Shown: piece after piece, positions 61,213 to 63,679 of the stretch | How positions within the stretch are numbered: the stretch's first letter is position 1 | How the letters are laid out: each line of letters starts with the position of its first letter | Assembly: GCA_001897425.1 (NCBI GenBank) | Contig: MKSW01000023.1 | Coordinates: forward strand, 1 to 63,679 | Length of the DNA: 63,679 nt | From: Actinobacteria bacterium 69-20 | Lineage (GTDB): Bacteria; Actinomycetota; Actinomycetes; Mycobacteriales; Nakamurellaceae | Direction: 5' to 3' | Notes under the pieces: model-generated | The model's database searches: none | What the model was told of the DNA's origin: nothing | What the model saw: only the letters and a program-made list of their open reading frames with translations | Position numbers and translations under genes: made by a program

Positions 61213-62310
61213 TCATGCGGTCATCTCTGCCCACAGGAACCCGGCGAGTTCGCGGGCGATCGCGGTGACCACGACGTTGCGGCTGGTCTTGCGGGCATCG
61301 AGGTGGCGGAAGCGGGTGCACAGCCGCTGCTGCGCCCTCCAGGCGCGGGCGGTGACCGCCGGCGGCAGACCCTGCTGGCGTTCGCGGATCCCCACGCCCA
61401 GGCTCGGGTGGGATCTGTAGGCCCAGGCGGACTCGACGAGCTGGGTTCGCAGGTGCACGTTGCCGGCGTGGGTGATGTGCCCGCGGCGTACCCGCTCGCC
61501 GGACGAGTACTCGGAGGGCACCAGGCCGCAAAAGCCCATGAACGCGCCCGCGGACGGGAAGCGTCGCCAGTCGCACACCTCGGCGGCCAGCGTCAGCGCG
61601 CCGATCCGGGTCACGCCGCGATAGGCGGCAAGACGGGTCACCTGCCCGGCGAACGGGTCGGCGGTGCACCAGCCGACCACGTCGGCCTCGATCGCCGCCA
61701 CCGCCGCTTCCCGAGCGGCCAGCGTGGACCGGTAATGCTCGAACGTCACGCGGACGGCCGGGTCGTCGAAGCGCTGCCCGGCGATCCAGACGCGGTGTTT
61801 CGCGGTCCAGTTCTCCCCATCCCGCCACACCCGCCCGTGCCGCAGCAGGAACTTGCCCAGACGGTGCTTGGCGCGCGTGGCATCGATGATCATGTCTGCC
61901 CGGGCGCGGCACAGATCCCGCACGCCCTCCTCCGCGGGCGTGGGCACCCGGATCGCGGTCAACTCGCCGGCCCGCAACAGCCGGGCCAGTCGACAACAGT
62001 CACGCTTGTCGGTCTTGACCTTGTCCCCGGGCGAGGTCGGGATCAACGACGGCGCGATCACCTGGCAGCGCACGTGTAACGAATCCAGAAGCCGGGCCAA
62101 CTCGTAACCCGTCGGCCCGGCCTCGTAACACGAGCGCAGCCTTCCCGGATCGTCGAACCGCGCGATCAGCCGGCGCACCGCATCGTCGTCCGAACCGATC
62201 CGATCCGTGTGGGGCGTCTCCTCGCCCGGCCCCAAGATCCCCGCCGAAATCGTGTTCTTGTGAACATCCAACCCGAGATAGATCGCACCGCGATCCCCGA
62301 TACTGGTCAT
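61213..62310 (-). mobile_element. IS110-family transposase
   Basis: A 365-residue RuvC-like DEDD transposase guided by an element-encoded RNA. The acidic residues are in IYLGLDVHKNTISAGIL, CYEAGPTGYELARLLDSL and KTDKRDCCRLARLLRAGEL. The C-terminal part has CGLVPSEYSSGERVRRGHITHAGNVHLRTQLVESAW with the nucleophilic serine region. ATG 62310 follows GGAAGGGGG. The long non-coding side is downstream, as in the IS1111 group, and is strongly structured. Insertion is next to the toxin gene. Confidence 0.92.
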
Positions 62311-62487
62311 GACGGCCGGCCCCCTTCCGTATGTGGCACCTTCCGCCTTCAGCGTGACGACCCACGACAGATGCGGAACCGGCGCCGGCCGTTCCATGCT
62401 GACTGACCCCGCAGGCGGATCGTCTACAGAGCACCTTCGCCCTCACTAACCGTGGCGGTCGTCAGGATGCTGAGGCAGAATGCCGTG

Positions 62488-62877
62488 GTGAGCAACCAGG
62501 ATCGCGGACAGGCGGAGGTACCGGTTGCCAGCCTTGATGAGGCTGTCGCCGAACTCGTACGTGGTGGCGTTGTTGAGGGCTGGGTCGCGATTCGCGTGCA
62601 TTCGCTTCGCAACCTGTTTCTCCGCAAACTGACCGGCTGCTGGCTGTTGTTCACGTGGTCAGACGGGTCTGTCGAGATCGAGGAAGATTACCCACCGTTC
62701 CATCTCGTTCCCGAGCTGTTGTCCGGAACATTTAGGGACGAAGACCGCCACTGCGATTATGAGATTCGTTGGTCAGGTGGTCAGCACCGCCAAGAGCTGT
62801 GGGCGCGATACGGGATTCACGAATCGCCGGGCTACTACATGGTTGTCGCGGCCGAACAACAACGCAGACGACGATGA
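62488..62877 (+). CDS. Hypothetical protein
   Basis: A 129-residue acidic protein (from GTG 62488; earlier starts at 62452 and 62467 are possible). It contains LRNLFLRKLTGCWLLFTWSDGSVEIEEDYPPFHLVPELLSGTFRDEDRHCDYEIRWSGGQHRQELWARYG. The compact acidic pattern recalls immunity-like proteins, but no family is recognised. It is flanked by the IS110 element and a remnant gene. Confidence 0.5.
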   Translation: MSNQDRGQAEVPVASLDEAVAELVRGGVVEGWVAIRVHSLRNLFLRKLTGCWLLFTWSDGSVEIEEDYPPFHLVPELLSGTFRDEDRHCDYEIRWSGGQHRQELWARYGIHESPGYYMVVAAEQQRRRR

Positions 62878-62923
62878 CCGTCCCGGTGGACCATCTTCGT
62901 GCGGTGAGGCGAATGGCATTCTG

Positions 62924-63184
62924 GGCCTACGGGGGGCCGGCCGGGGCGCTGTCGGCGGGAAGCTGCGGTTCGAGGAGATCGACCCAACGGTGGCCGGCAC
63001 GGGCCTGTTCCCGGACGTTTCCGCAGACATAGCCGGTGGCATCGTGCAGGCCCACGGCGGTTTCGTCAAACACCCCGAGCCGGTTACCGCCACCGTGCAG
63101 CGACTGTGTGGGCGTCCGGCCCTACCATTCGCGCAGTGGGCACGCGACCACACCAACGACTTCAGAGCCGACACCACGCACTGA
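62924..63184 (+). pseudogene. Remnant of an NmrA-like NAD(P)-binding protein
   Basis: Only the last about 86 codons look protein-like: GKLRFEEIDPTVAG, then VTATVQRLCGRPALPFAQWARDHTNDFR. This is the typical C-terminal end of NmrA/SDR-type proteins. The Rossmann domain is missing, and the frame upstream runs into the neighbour gene. Likely cut by an earlier rearrangement. Confidence 0.55.
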
Positions 63185-63249
63185 GCGACCCCGCCAGCCG
63201 AACCCGAAAACAGCGCCCGCCACGTCGCAGTTGAGGATCGGCGGATCCC

Positions 63250-63679
63250 CTACCGGTCACCGGGGTGTGTGTCCCGCGGTCGGTTCAAGTAGGCGAGTGC
63301 ATCGGTGACGCCCCGTTCGGTGTCGGTCATGTCGACAACGTGACGAGGACCGTCTCGGTCTTCGTCCCAGCGCCGATACTCTTTGGCGATGACGTCTGCC
63401 CACGACGGCACAGTTTGGCCAGCAAGGTCAGGACGACGGTCCGTTGCCCGACGACGATGCTTGATCTCATCGGGGATGACCGTCTGCAGGATATGGAGAT
63501 CGCCTACCTTCGCAAGCTCATGCCAGCCGATTCGCGCCTCCGGTACCGGATTGACCGCGTCTACAACCACGGGTACTCCCAACGTCAGCGTTCCCGCGGC
63601 GATTTCGTGGGCGACGACGTAGCCGACGGGGCCAACCGGCGGGTGCGCAAGGCCGCACCGGATCACGGCGGTCTCAATC
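63250..63679 (-). CDS. AAA/kinase-like ATP-binding protein, 5' end outside the window
   Basis: The frame stays open to the right edge (IETAVIRCG, then VVAHEIAAGTLTLGVPVVVDAVNPVPEARIGWHELA). It shows the C-terminal two thirds of a small P-loop kinase-like protein: PVVVDAVNPV is the usual strand after the lid, and EIKHRRRATDR holds arginines that contact phosphates. The P-loop itself must lie beyond 63679. It ends with PSWADVIAKEYRRWDEDRDGPRHVVD. Internal GTG 63666 is not a real start, since the homologous part continues beyond it. Confidence 0.7.
   Translation of the reverse strand, partial: IETAVIRCGLAHPPVGPVGYVVAHEIAAGTLTLGVPVVVDAVNPVPEARIGWHELAKVGDLHILQTVIPDEIKHRRRATDRRPDLAGQTVPSWADVIAKEYRRWDEDRDGPRHVVDMTDTERGVTDALAYLNRPRDTHPGDR

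Noticed and set aside
1-63679. CRISPR arrays, rRNA genes or prophage structural genes
   Set aside because: No regular spacer-repeat arrays, ribosomal RNA motifs or phage capsid or tail genes were seen.

Overview
The window is high-GC actinobacterial DNA. The chromosomal part keeps the gene order of two Mycobacterium tuberculosis neighbourhoods: pgsA2-gcvH-garA-ftsR-Rv1829-Rv1830-gcvP, and pspA-pspM-DUF3046-recA-recX-miaB-DUF349-Rv2728c-miaA-dapF-hflX-lexA-LysM-nrdR. Short TAnnnT boxes sit 6-8 nt before several start codons, the usual actinobacterial leaderless promoter. RNase Y lies between recX and miaB, which M. tuberculosis lacks, so I place it as an actinobacterium related to Mycobacteriales/Nakamurellales-type lineages without naming a genus.

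Positions 1-24714 are the right-hand part of an integrative and conjugative element (ICE) with a type IV secretion system. In order: a MobF-type relaxase cut short at the left edge, a cytosine-5 DNA methyltransferase with a second protein-like frame inside it, an RHH/Clp-N regulator-like protein, an AraC-type regulator, an ArdC antirestriction protein, a primase/polymerase-type protein, a DUF2637 spread-like membrane protein, a ParB-like protein, the mating-pore genes (secreted protein, cell-wall hydrolase, two pilin-like proteins, VirB6/TrbL, SCO6880-like protein, VirB4), the coupling protein, SSB, a DUF4913-like protein, excisionase and tyrosine integrase. The element ends at a tRNA-Pro(GGG) gene beside a partial tRNA-Pro copy. 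A CadD-like transporter is cargo inside the pore genes.

The main unexplained pattern is a 16-bp motif close to GTGCACCTGCCYGGCA. It occurs about ten times in front of element genes, always in the direction of transcription, and looks like an element-wide control site. A perfect 29-bp palindrome lies inside the parB-like gene.

Positions 24871-59700 are core chromosome: OsmC, phospholipid synthase, GalU, the GcvH/GarA/FtsR block, MFS exporter, Eis-like acetyltransferase, a tandem glycine riboswitch with gcvP, a VWA protein, the Psp envelope-stress genes, recA/recX, RNase Y, the tRNA-modification and lysine-pathway genes, HflX, TatA, the lexA/SOS divergent pair and nrdR-nrdJ. A second dispersed motif (CGCGAACATCGTCATA) recurs between these genes and is not seen in the ICE.

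Positions 59700-63679 are accessory again: repeated GGCCACTAATGTCC units, a RelE-type toxin-antitoxin pair, an IS110-family insertion with a strongly structured non-coding flank, an unknown small gene, a gene remnant and an ATPase gene running off the right edge.
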